Assembly: GCF_014204945.1 (NCBI RefSeq)
Contig: NZ_JACHMN010000002.1
Span: 1,440,503 to 1,504,502 of the forward strand
DNA from: Allocatelliglobosispora scoriae
Lineage (GTDB): Bacteria; Actinomycetota; Actinomycetes; Mycobacteriales; Micromonosporaceae
Reading direction: 5' to 3'
Length of the DNA: 64,000 bases
Shown here one piece after another: positions 33,402 through 41,147 of the stretch. Position numbers and translations under genes: made by a program. The notes beneath the pieces were generated by a model that saw only the letters and a program-made list of their open reading frames with translations, had not been told where the DNA came from and made no database searches. Positions within the stretch are counted from its first letter, which is position 1, and each line of letters starts with the position of its first letter.

Positions 33402-33720
33402 CTGATCCTCCAGCCGTGTCGGGTGGGCGCACAACGAGGGGTGCGAGTGCGGTCGCAGATCGCTGCGCGCCCGTACCTACCGCCTACGTCCCGATGACAG
33501 CAAACGGCAGGAGCAGACTCAGCTTCCTCACAATCGGCACAACAACGGCAGATGTCTCCCTCGGGACATGTCCCGTGTCCCCTAACGTGTCACCCCCGGC
33601 TCCCCCGAACGGTTCAGCGATCATCGTCGCATCGGCCTTCTTCGCTCGTGCCCTCCTCTCGTCGCTTCATCACGATAGGGGCGATTTATTGGTAATGATG
33701 AGGGCACCCTTGGGGCTACC
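33402..33720. other. Divergent intergenic region
   Basis: 319 bases between the small minus-strand gene and the XRE/TPR regulator. It is AT-richer near 33680-33700 (GCGATTTATTGGTAATGATG), a plausible promoter for the regulator. No palindrome or coding frame stands out. Confidence 0.5.
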
Positions 33721-34986
33721 GTGTTCCCTATGGGTGATCTGGTGCGTGGCAGCAGCAAACGTCCCGCATGGGCGCAAAGAATCAAGGCGGAACGCACGGC
33801 ACGGGGCTGGTCCCAGACGAACGCCGTCGCCGCGTTGCGAACGAACGCGACGCAGCCGCTCGCGGGCGACGGCAGCCTGTTGCGGAACTGGAAGCGGTGG
33901 GAGGCCGGCGACGCCGAGCCCGACGGCTTCTACAAGCCGCTGATCGCGAAGACCTTCGGTACGGTCACCGCCGCGATCTTCCCGAACGTCGTACGGCGCA
34001 GCCCCGACGCGGAGCTCCTCACCGACGCGGGCCTGGACACACTGGAGATCGTGTCGCGGCTGCGCGTCTCGGACGTCTCGCAGTCCACCCTCGACGCGCT
34101 GCACATCGCGGTCGACCGGCTCTGCTGCGACTACCCCCACGTCACCGCCGAGCAGCTGCACCGCGACGGCCAGGCGTGGCTGCACCGCATCACCAGCCTG
34201 CTCGACCGGCGCCTCACCCTCGCCCAGCACCAGCAGGTCCTCAACCTCGCCGGCTGGGTCGCCCTGCTCGTGGGCTGCGTGGAGTACGACCTCGGCCGCC
34301 GCCAGCAGGCCGAGGCGACCCGACAGGCCGCGCTCTCGCTCGGACTCGAGTCGGGCAGCGCCCAGATCCAGGGGTGGGCCCACGAGATGCGCGCCTGGTA
34401 CGCGCTGACCCGCGGCGACTACCTGGGTGTCATCGCCGCGACCGAGACCGGTGAGGCGGTGGCGCCCAACCAGAGCGTCGCGGTGCAGCTCGCCGCCCAG
34501 CGCGCCAAGGCCTGGGCCCGGCTCGGCAACCGCAAGCACGCCGCCGAGGCCCTCGACCAGGGCCGGGCGCTGCTGGAGAAGCAGCCCTACCCGGACAACC
34601 TGGACCACCACTTCATCGTCGACCCGGCGAAGTTCGACTTCTACGCCATGGACTGCTACCGGCTGCTCGGCGACGACAACCTCGCCGGGATGTACGCCAA
34701 CGAGGTGATCAAGTCCTCCACCGACTTCGACGGCTTCGAGCGGCGGCCGATGCGGCTCGCCGAGGCCCGGATCACCCTCGGCGTGATCGCCGGACGCGAG
34801 GGCAACCTCGACAAGGCCGTCGAGCACGGCACCAAGGCGCTCAGCGCCGATCGGCAGTCGATCCCGTCGCTCGTCATGTGCTCCCAGGAACTGCGCGAAC
34901 TGCTGCAGCAGCGCTACCCGAACGAGCCGCAGACGCAGATGTACATGGAGAAGCTCAGCACCCTCGCCTCGACTGCGGCGAACTGA
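33721..34986 (+). CDS. XRE-type HTH regulator with TPR-like C-terminal domain
   Basis: 421 residues from GTG at 33721 (TTGGGG just upstream); ATG at 33730 is an alternative. Residues 15-65 contain a degenerate helix-turn-helix (WAQRIKAERTARGWSQTNAVAAL ... in shorter form RIKAERTARGWSQ) followed by KRWEAGDAEPD, typical of actinomycete XRE regulators. The remaining 350 residues are helical TPR-like repeats (GYVALL-type helix pairs, AQRAKAWARLGNRKHAAEAL). Such proteins often sense small peptides or stress states and control adjacent genes. Ligand and targets are unknown. It is followed 48 bases later by another HTH protein on the same strand. Confidence 0.8.
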   Translation: MFPMGDLVRGSSKRPAWAQRIKAERTARGWSQTNAVAALRTNATQPLAGDGSLLRNWKRWEAGDAEPDGFYKPLIAKTFGTVTAAIFPNVVRRSPDAELLTDAGLDTLEIVSRLRVSDVSQSTLDALHIAVDRLCCDYPHVTAEQLHRDGQAWLHRITSLLDRRLTLAQHQQVLNLAGWVALLVGCVEYDLGRRQQAEATRQAALSLGLESGSAQIQGWAHEMRAWYALTRGDYLGVIAATETGEAVAPNQSVAVQLAAQRAKAWARLGNRKHAAEALDQGRALLEKQPYPDNLDHHFIVDPAKFDFYAMDCYRLLGDDNLAGMYANEVIKSSTDFDGFERRPMRLAEARITLGVIAGREGNLDKAVEHGTKALSADRQSIPSLVMCSQELRELLQQRYPNEPQTQMYMEKLSTLASTAAN

Positions 34987-35034
34987 CACCGCCGTTTATG
35001 GTTACCCCGTCAGACGACGGGGAGGCGAGGCGGC

Positions 35035-36081
35035 GTGACGAACGACGATCGGCCATCGGCCGCGGGGGCGACCTCCGCGGCCGATTACGTCGCCGCCCTG
35101 CGGGCTCTGCGGCAGTGGAGCGGGCTGTCCTACCGGGCGATGGAGAAGCGGGCCGCCGCCAACGGCGACGTGCTGCCCCGGTCCACGGTGATCACGATGC
35201 TCTCGCGGGAGACGCTGCCCCGCGAGGAGCTCGCCGCCGCGATGGCCCGGGCCTGCGGCTGCACCCCGGACGAGGTCGACACCTGGGTCACCGCCCGCCG
35301 CCGCCTCGCCGCCGCGAACGCCACGCCGAACCACCACACCCAAGACCTCGCGCCGGGTACGCCGCCGTCACGTTTTGCAGCAGAGCGGCCTGTCGACAGG
35401 CCGTCGAGGCCACCGTTTGCTGCAGAACGTGACGGGGAGGGTGACGGGGAGGCTGACGGGCGGCGGGTGCGGCGGTGGGTGCTCGCGGGGGCGGCGGGGC
35501 TGGTGGGCGTACTCATCGTGGTGTTCGTCCTGAACCGGTCGGCGACGGCGGACCGCAAGCCCGATGCCGGCGCGAGCACCCGGCACGGGCCCGCGGCCGG
35601 GACCGTGATCGCGGAGCTGACCGACGACGCGACCATCGAGCGGGCCCGGCCGGACGGCCCCGGCGACCCGGCGGTCCTCGTCTCCTGCGGGCCCGTCTGC
35701 GCCACCGACGTGGCCGGGCAGAGCCGCATCCTGCTGCGGTTCCGGGTGAGCGGCGGTGTCGGCAACTGCCCCGGCCAGGCGACGCTGCGGCTGTGGCGGC
35801 TCGGTGCCGGCGGACCGGTCGACGTCTACCGCGCGAACAGCAAGTGGGAGCAGTCGACGGTGGGCTGGAACGCGCAGCAGAAGGCCGGTACGTGGCTCGC
35901 CGACACCGGCGACACCGGGACCGACGGCTGGGAGTCGCTGCGATTCCCGCTGGCGGCGGCCGACGGCGTGCTCGCCCTGACGCTGATCGGCAAGCAGGCA
36001 GCGCCGGTGACGTTCGCGTCGAGCGAGCACCCGACCCGGGCCCACCCGGCGGAGCTGCGCATCGACTACACCTGCCCGTGA
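35035..36081 (+). CDS. Membrane protein with cytoplasmic HTH and extracellular beta domain
   Basis: 348 residues from GTG at 35035 (GGGGAGG upstream). Residues 15-85 form an XRE-like HTH (LRALRQWSGLSYRAMEKRAA, STVITMLSRETLP). Residues about 111-133 are the translated family B hairpin, giving FAAER at both ends of a Pro/Arg-rich linker. One membrane helix (VLAGAAGLVGVLIVVFVL, near 145-162) precedes an extracellular beta domain with two Cys (SCGPVC) and repeated DTGDTGTDGW-type turns, resembling DNRLRE/CBM-like modules. An HTH joined to an outside domain suggests transmembrane signalling or anti-sigma-like control, which is inference. It lies between a regulator and a lipoprotein gene. Confidence 0.7.
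   Translation: MTNDDRPSAAGATSAADYVAALRALRQWSGLSYRAMEKRAAANGDVLPRSTVITMLSRETLPREELAAAMARACGCTPDEVDTWVTARRRLAAANATPNHHTQDLAPGTPPSRFAAERPVDRPSRPPFAAERDGEGDGEADGRRVRRWVLAGAAGLVGVLIVVFVLNRSATADRKPDAGASTRHGPAAGTVIAELTDDATIERARPDGPGDPAVLVSCGPVCATDVAGQSRILLRFRVSGGVGNCPGQATLRLWRLGAGGPVDVYRANSKWEQSTVGWNAQQKAGTWLADTGDTGTDGWESLRFPLAAADGVLALTLIGKQAAPVTFASSEHPTRAHPAELRIDYTCP
35367..35433. repeat. Family B hairpin inside a coding sequence
   Basis: 67 bases starting GTCACGTTTTGCAGCAGAGC and ending TGCTGCAGAACGTGAC form imperfect arms around TGTCGACA. It is homologous to the intergenic copies at 2929 and 24800 but lies in frame in the linker of the HTH membrane protein, translating as FAAER twice. Confidence 0.85.
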
Positions 36082-36186
36082 CGTGACGTGAGGCGTTGCG
36101 GCGCGAGGCGTTGCGGCGCGGCGCCAAACCGGCGATGCTGTGGCCCAACCAGCAACCCTGGGCCCACTCGAGAGGGAGCACAACCC

Positions 36187-36693
36187 GTGATCGGTCTCCG
36201 CCGCCTGAGCCTCATCCTGACGTTGGCCGCCACCGTCGCCCTCGCGGCGTGCTCGGCCGAGGACGACAAGCTCGTCCCGCCGACGCCGCCCTCGGGCGGG
36301 CCCGCCGACAGCAGCATCGATCCGTGCAAGCTGGTCACGCCGGACGAGGTCACCAAGGCGCTGGGTGCCAAGGTCGGCGACGGGGTGGCCCAGCCCGGCG
36401 GCCTGCCCGGCCAGCGGAGCTGCGCATTCGGCTCTCCCGAGACGAAGCGGCTGGTCACGATCGGGGTCGTCGGCGGCGGCCGGGGTGTCTACGACCAGGT
36501 ACGCGACGGGTTGGGCGCGGCGAGCAAGGAGGTGCCCGGCCTCGGCGACGCGGCGGTACGCGAGGCGGGCTACCTGCACATGCTCAAGGGCGACACGGTG
36601 TTGATGATCTTCGTCAACGGCCTCGGCAACGGCACGGAAGCCGAGACGGCGACGAGCGGCCTCGCCGCAGCCGCGCTGGGCCGCCTCCCCTGA
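36187..36693 (+). CDS. DUF3558-like lipoprotein
   Basis: 168 residues from GTG at 36187, preceded by GAGAGGGAG. The signal peptide ends in a lipobox (VALAAC, Cys near residue 20), so it is a lipid-anchored exported protein. The mature part begins with a Pro/Ser linker, then a domain starting DPCKLVTPDEVTKALGAKV with a later Cys (RSCAFG). This matches small actinobacterial lipoproteins of the DUF3558 type that have a conserved disulfide. Function unknown. It starts about 105 bases after the HTH membrane protein; the gap contains two 15-bp direct repeats (GAGGCGTTGCGGCGC). Confidence 0.75.
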   Translation: MIGLRRLSLILTLAATVALAACSAEDDKLVPPTPPSGGPADSSIDPCKLVTPDEVTKALGAKVGDGVAQPGGLPGQRSCAFGSPETKRLVTIGVVGGGRGVYDQVRDGLGAASKEVPGLGDAAVREAGYLHMLKGDTVLMIFVNGLGNGTEAETATSGLAAAALGRLP

Positions 36694-36722
36694 CGCAGCC
36701 CGTTCCCGAACCCCTGCGCACC

Positions 36723-36803
36723 CCCAAGATCGCCGCAACTCTTCAAGAGTTGGTCCTAAAACCCCGTTAGGACCAACTCTTGAAGAGTTGCGGCGATCTT
36801 GGG
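36723..36803. repeat. Perfect 81-base inverted pair of family A elements
   Basis: Two family A elements face each other as a perfect inverted repeat: 37-bp arms (left begins CCCAAGATCGCCGCAACTCT) around the loop AACCCCG. It spans nearly the whole gap between the convergent lipoprotein and membrane-protein genes and ends 3 bases from the latter's stop codon, so it probably works as a bidirectional terminator. Confidence 0.9.
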
Positions 36804-36806
36804 CGG

Positions 36807-37205
36807 TTAGATGCTGACGAAGCCGAACAGGACCGTCGCCAGCAGTGCCAGCACGAACGACACCTGCTGGACGCCCATCGGGATCGCGGTGTTCGCGTCA
36901 TAGATCGACCGGCTCGTCCCGCGCTCGATCGCGTCGACCGAGCCCGACACGGCGTAGAGCAACCACACCCCGCCGAGGATCGAGATGAAGTAGAGCCCCC
37001 AGGCCACCCCCGCGATCAGCCGCTCCGCATCGCTGACCTGCCCCGCGAGGATCTCGGTGGAGAAGGTGATGGTCAGCGCGACGATCGCAGCCGAGAGCGT
37101 GACGAGGTGCTTCGCCACATCCGCCGCGACGTCGAAGGCACGCGTACCCCTGCGCTCCGCCGTCCCGTCTCGCTCTCGCTCGGCCGTGCCGGTCTGCTCA
37201 GCCAT
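36807..37205 (-). CDS. Small three-helix membrane protein
   Basis: 132 residues from ATG at 37205, which lies inside the 3' end of the HU-like gene (8-base overlap). A charged N-terminus of about 30 residues (AERERDGTAERRGTR) precedes three hydrophobic helices: near 38-56 (LVTLSAAIVALTITF), 66-90 (AGVAWGLYFISILGGVWLL) and 112-132 (VSFVLALLATVLFGFVSI). No known family is recognised. Overlap with the HU-like gene indicates co-translation, but a functional link is unknown. Confidence 0.7.
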   Translation of the reverse strand: MAEQTGTAERERDGTAERRGTRAFDVAADVAKHLVTLSAAIVALTITFSTEILAGQVSDAERLIAGVAWGLYFISILGGVWLLYAVSGSVDAIERGTSRSIYDANTAIPMGVQQVSFVLALLATVLFGFVSI

Positions 37206-37779
37206 CGCGGCACCACGGCGGCAGCGGGCACAGGCCGCGCAGCGCCGCCCGCAGCATCCGGTCGTCGACCGTCGTGCGGCCCCGCTCGGCGGCGAGGTGC
37301 ATCGCCCGGTCCAGCAGCACGACCAGGTTGCGACGAGCCTCGATCGCCGCCGTACGCCGGGCGGCGAGCGCCTGCTCACCCCGATCGACGATCATCGCGA
37401 GGTTGCGCAGCGAGGCCGAGGTGAGCCGGTAGCCGGCCGAGCCGAGGTGGCCCAGCGCGACCTCCATGTTGGACCGGCCGGTGGGTCCGCGCCGGGCCGG
37501 GGCGACCCCGGTCCGCACCGACTGGCGGAAACCGGCCCCGGGCCGGAAGACCGGGACGACCGCCTGCGGAACCCGGTGCACGCCACCGGTGCGCGGATTG
37601 CGTACCGTGCGGGCGGGGCGGACGCGCCGCTCGAAAACGCCGAAACCCATGAGCAGCACCCGATCGCCCCGGGCGACGGCGGCCTGGATCTCCGCCAGGA
37701 CGGCGTCGACGGCGGCCGCGGCTCTCCGCTCCCCGCCGAGTCGAACGGCCAGGATATGGACGAGCTGCGCTCTGTTCAC
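37198..37779 (-). CDS. HU-family DNA-binding protein with long C-terminal extension
   Basis: 193 residues from GTG at 37779. Residues 1-90 match the HU/IHF fold: MNRAQLVHILAVRL, then the dimer strand RGDRVLLMGFGVFERR and the DNA-binding arm VRNPRTGGVHRVP with VPVFRPGAGFR. HU normally ends near residue 90-100; here a further helical, Arg-rich region of about 100 residues follows (RRTAAIEARRNLVVLLDRAM). Chromosome-compacting HU proteins of mycobacteria also have basic tails, but those are Lys/Ala repeats, unlike this one. It is followed by an overlapping membrane-protein gene. Confidence 0.75.
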   Translation of the reverse strand: MNRAQLVHILAVRLGGERRAAAAVDAVLAEIQAAVARGDRVLLMGFGVFERRVRPARTVRNPRTGGVHRVPQAVVPVFRPGAGFRQSVRTGVAPARRGPTGRSNMEVALGHLGSAGYRLTSASLRNLAMIVDRGEQALAARRTAAIEARRNLVVLLDRAMHLAAERGRTTVDDRMLRAALRGLCPLPPWCRDG

Positions 37780-37860
37780 CCCTCGATCAAACCACGCTGA
37801 CCTGGGTGGATCGTCGATCTGGCGGCGTACACGCGGTGTGGATCAGCCTGCCGGAGCACA

Positions 37861-38901
37861 GTGCGGCCGCTTCGGCCGACCCGCGAGCGCGTGAATCCGG
37901 TCCATGATGCTCCCGTGACTTCCACGGGGCGGAATTCCAGAACGGACGGTGGGCCACGATCGTCGATCCCGGCGCGGGCGCTCGCCGTCGCGCTGGTCGC
38001 CGTCGGGGTGGCGAGCCAGCTCACCCTGCCGACACGGCCGTTTCTGATCCCGATCGTGATCGGCCTCGGCCTGGCCACGGTCGGGCTGCTCGTCGGGGTT
38101 CCGGTAGCGGTGCTCCTCGCCCCCTACCCGTCGATCTGGCGGCCGGGCCTGGTCATCGTCCTGCTGCTGCTCGGCAGCGCCGTCCTCTTCTCGGCGCCTG
38201 GGCCGGCGGTCGCGCCGGGAGTCGACTGGGACGAGCTCGCCGTCGAATACCACGGGGTCGCCGTCGTCCACGCGGACTCCGTCGTCGTCGACGAGACGCT
38301 GCTGCTGGCGGCGGACCTCGCCGACCGGGAGCTGGTCAGGCTGAAGAACCTGCGGCACGACCCCGCGTGGCCGGTGACGGCCGATGAGCTGATCCTGTCC
38401 CCGGCCGCCGGGTCCGGTTGGGTCGCGGCGGGCACCCGCGACGGGGCGGCCGTCTACCATCGCACGCGCGGTTTCCCCGCCGACCCGGGCTCCCTCGTGA
38501 CGACACCCGTGGAGATCGATGTGTCGCCGGGCCTGCTGGCCGTCACGGTCGGCGGCCGTCCCGAGACCTACTCCGCGCGGATGCTGGCACGCGGCAGCTC
38601 CACGCTGCGGGTCACCGCACCGCCGGGCCACCTCATCGGTTCGCCGGCCGCCGATCCCGACGGCGCGCCGGTCCTCGTCCCGGTGGACGACAGCGGCAAG
38701 GCGTCGGTGCTGGTCCGGCCCGAGTTCCTGCGCGGTCCGGCCGGGCAGCGCGTCGTCGACGCCGTCGAGTGGCGGCCGTTGAACTGGCTGCTCGCCGCGA
38801 TCGCCGTCGTGGTCGGCTGGTTCATCGCACCCGCGGCCAGGCGCACCGCCGCGGCGACGATCCGGGCTGCCCGCAGCCGCTCTGCGCCGGAGGGCACCTA
38901 A
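37861..38901 (+). CDS. Multi-helix membrane protein of unknown function
   Basis: Up to 346 residues; GTG at 37861 has GGAG 4 bases upstream, but GTG at 37894 or 37915 are credible starts. Predicted helices lie near residues 40-58, 61-88 and 95-112, then an extracytoplasmic beta-rich domain of about 190 residues (VDWDELAVEYHGVAVVHADS ... in brief VVVDETLLLAADLADREL), and a last helix near 313-330. No known domain is recognised. Its 3' end overlaps the convergent kinase gene by 4 bases. Confidence 0.65.
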   Translation: MRPLRPTRERVNPVHDAPVTSTGRNSRTDGGPRSSIPARALAVALVAVGVASQLTLPTRPFLIPIVIGLGLATVGLLVGVPVAVLLAPYPSIWRPGLVIVLLLLGSAVLFSAPGPAVAPGVDWDELAVEYHGVAVVHADSVVVDETLLLAADLADRELVRLKNLRHDPAWPVTADELILSPAAGSGWVAAGTRDGAAVYHRTRGFPADPGSLVTTPVEIDVSPGLLAVTVGGRPETYSARMLARGSSTLRVTAPPGHLIGSPAADPDGAPVLVPVDDSGKASVLVRPEFLRGPAGQRVVDAVEWRPLNWLLAAIAVVVGWFIAPAARRTAAATIRAARSRSAPEGT

Positions 38902-39797
38902 TCCGCCAGGACTCCCCGGGCCGCGAGCCGCGCCGCACCGACGGTCCCGGCCTCGGCGATCGGCACCACGACTCCCGGCCGGCGGTCGGCGAGCCGCTCC
39001 CGGACCCGATCGCGCAGCACCGGTCCGCCGGTGAGCACGCTGCCCGCGAGCACGACCGGATCCCCCGGGTGCCACACCTCGGCCGCCGTCGCGACCAGGT
39101 GGTCGGCCGCCTCGTCCGCGATCCGGGCCGCGATCGGATCGTCCGCGACCGCGCCCAGCACGAGCGGTGCCAGCTTGGCGAGGTCGCGGGGCGGCCGCTC
39201 GTGCACCGCGGTCACGAAGGCGTCCGCACTCCCGCCGGGCAACACGCTCAGCAGCGCCCGCACCAGCGCGCCGTCGCGTCCCGCGTGCAACTCCCGAGCC
39301 ACCGCGGTCGCGGCAGTCCGCCCCAGCCAGAACCCGGAACCGAGGTCGCCGAGCAGCCATCCCATCCCGTCGGCGCTGCTCAGCATGGTCTCGCCGGAGA
39401 TCCGCGCGGCGATCGCGCCGGTGCCGGAGATGAGAACCGTTCCGGTCACCTCGTCGGTGCCGGCCGCATAGGCGACCACCACGTCGCCGATCGGCCGCAC
39501 CGGGCAGGACAGCCCGGCCGCGCGCCACACGGCGTCGAACGCGCCGGCCACCGCCGGGTCGCCGAACCGACTGGTCCCGGCGATGCCGAGCACCCCCGCG
39601 ACGATCCGCGCCGGGTCCAGGCCGCGCAGCGCCGCCGCCAGCGCCGTGGAGACCTCCGCACAGGCGACCTCGACGGGTACGCCGACCGGGTTGCCCGCCC
39701 CGGCGACGCCGCTGCCGACCGGGGTCCCGTCGAGCGTCGTCACCAGCGCCCGGGAAGCCGTGCCTCCGACGTCGAGCCCCAGCACCAAGTCCTGCAT
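38898..39797 (-). CDS. BadF/BadG-family sugar kinase (GlcNAc kinase-like)
   Basis: 299 residues from ATG at 39797 (AAGGAAG upstream). ASKHA-fold ATPase: phosphate-1 motif LGLDVGGTASRALV, SGTGAIAARI phosphate-2 region and a late adenosine motif VVLAGSVLTGGPVL. The BadF/BadG family includes N-acetylglucosamine kinases; LGDLGSGFWLGRTA is typical of them. In context, following a GlcNAc/chitobiose-type transporter and a SIS protein, it most likely phosphorylates the imported aminosugar. It is the last gene of the locus, separated from the GH16 gene by a hairpin that may lower its expression. Confidence 0.82.
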   Translation of the reverse strand: MQDLVLGLDVGGTASRALVTTLDGTPVGSGVAGAGNPVGVPVEVACAEVSTALAAALRGLDPARIVAGVLGIAGTSRFGDPAVAGAFDAVWRAAGLSCPVRPIGDVVVAYAAGTDEVTGTVLISGTGAIAARISGETMLSSADGMGWLLGDLGSGFWLGRTAATAVARELHAGRDGALVRALLSVLPGGSADAFVTAVHERPPRDLAKLAPLVLGAVADDPIAARIADEAADHLVATAAEVWHPGDPVVLAGSVLTGGPVLRDRVRERLADRRPGVVVPIAEAGTVGAARLAARGVLAD

Positions 39798-39824
39798 AGT
39801 TGACTTCCTTCGGGTAACCGAGGG

Positions 39825-39859
39825 CGGTGCCCGCCGGTCTAGGCCTCCGGCGGGCACCG
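39825..39859 (-). terminator. Intercistronic hairpin between GH16 and kinase genes
   Basis: Perfect 13-bp arms (CGGTGCCCGCCGG) with a 9-base loop lie between the GH16 stop and the kinase start on the minus strand. No U-tract follows, so partial termination or mRNA stabilisation is more likely than full termination. Confidence 0.5.
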
Positions 39860-39881
39860 TTATCACTGGTCAGGCTTCTGT

Positions 39882-41099
39882 CTAGCAGAGACCCTTGTCT
39901 TCCCACTGCGCGGTGAGGCCGGGCTCGGAGCCCAGGGTCCACCAGCGCGCCCGCCACTTGTGGCCGGCGTGCTTGACGAGCTCACCCTCGAGGTAGACGG
40001 TGCCCCAGTCCCAGGCCCGCAGGGTGCCACAGCCGCCGACCGGGCCACTCGGGCTCGGGCTGGTGCTGGGGCTGCGGCTCGGGCTCGGGGAGACCGACGT
40101 CGACGGTGACACCGACGGCGACGGGGGCTTCGAGGTGCTCGACGCCGACGGGGAGCCGGTGGGGCAGGTGCCGCCACCCGTACCCATCGTGTCGGTGAAG
40201 CCCACGGCCGACGACCGCAGCGCGCTGACGCGGCTGCTCAGCTCGCTGGGCGCGATCGCCTCTCCCACCGTGTGGTAGAAGTAGTCCACCTGCTGGGTGT
40301 AGACGCTGGTGCCGCTGGTGTGCGCCGCCGTGTCGATGAACCAGAGGTTGAAGTTCAGCGACATCGGCGTCTCGGGGTAGTAGATCCCCGAGTGGTCCGC
40401 GACCTGCACGCCGTCGATGAAGTACTTGACGTGCCCGCCGCTGACCTGGAAGGCGAGGTCGTGCCAGCCGTTGTAGCTGGCCCGCTCCTCGGTGTGGGTG
40501 TTCTCCGCGAGCCACGGCTCGTTGCGGTAGGTCTCCCAGGTGGTCTGGTAGAAGATCGGTCCCTGCTCGCCCCAGCCGCCGTTGGGCAGGTACTCGAAGT
40601 CGATCTCGCCGTAGTTGGGGTCGAGGTCGAAGTTGAGCGGGGTGATCGTGAAGAACGTCTCCACCAGGTGATCGCCGTCGGTGCCGGAGTCCGGCGCGTC
40701 GGCGAACTTGACCCGGGCGCCGTAGGTGCCCTCGAAGAACCGCCGGGAGGAGCTGAGGAACTCCGCCTGGCTGGTGCCGCCGCTCGTGCCGTCGGTCGCG
40801 GCCCGTAGTTGCAGGGCCTTGCCGCCGGTGATCGAGGGGAAGCTGATGTTCGACGCGGGCCAGGCGGCACCGGGTACGCCCGGTCCGCCGGTGTTGGTCC
40901 GCACGGACCAGCCCCGGCTGTTGATCGCCGAGTCCGACGACGACGTGTAGTTGAAGTCGTCGAAGAGGACCTGGTTGCAGGCGGCGGCCGAGGCCGGCGC
41001 GGTGGCGGTGAACGCGGCGACGCTGCCGGTGATCACTACCGCTGCCGCCGAGGCCGCCGCGAGGGCTGCCCGGTGGCGGATGGTACGGACAGGTGACAT
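39882..41099 (-). CDS. Secreted GH16-family glycoside hydrolase with CBM5/12 chitin-binding module
   Basis: 405 residues with a signal peptide (cleavage near PASAA, residues 36-40). Residues 41-275 are a GH16-like jelly roll: the catalytic signature EIDFEYL places nucleophile E165, D167 and acid/base E169, with GWHDLAFQV and DGVQVADH further on. A Ser/Pro-rich linker (about 310-355) leads to a C-terminal carbohydrate-binding module of the chitin-binding type (AWDWGTVYLEGELVKHAG, WWTLGSEPG), about 45 residues. GH16 enzymes cut beta-glucans and related polymers; the module suggests insoluble chitin-like or fungal-wall material. It is encoded directly behind the transporter genes, so its products are probably imported by that system. 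Confidence 0.85.
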   Translation of the reverse strand: MSPVRTIRHRAALAAASAAAVVITGSVAAFTATAPASAAACNQVLFDDFNYTSSSDSAINSRGWSVRTNTGGPGVPGAAWPASNISFPSITGGKALQLRAATDGTSGGTSQAEFLSSSRRFFEGTYGARVKFADAPDSGTDGDHLVETFFTITPLNFDLDPNYGEIDFEYLPNGGWGEQGPIFYQTTWETYRNEPWLAENTHTEERASYNGWHDLAFQVSGGHVKYFIDGVQVADHSGIYYPETPMSLNFNLWFIDTAAHTSGTSVYTQQVDYFYHTVGEAIAPSELSSRVSALRSSAVGFTDTMGTGGGTCPTGSPSASSTSKPPSPSVSPSTSVSPSPSRSPSTSPSPSGPVGGCGTLRAWDWGTVYLEGELVKHAGHKWRARWWTLGSEPGLTAQWEDKGLC

Positions 41100-41147
41100 G
41101 GGGGTCTGTCCTTCCGTGAGGTGGTGCTCCGGCGAGGATTACCGGAG

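Noticed and set aside
37843-39957. 704-codon open frame spanning two convergent genes on the minus strand
   Set aside because: It crosses both a plus-strand membrane gene and a minus-strand kinase in other frames; composition is low-complexity shadow.
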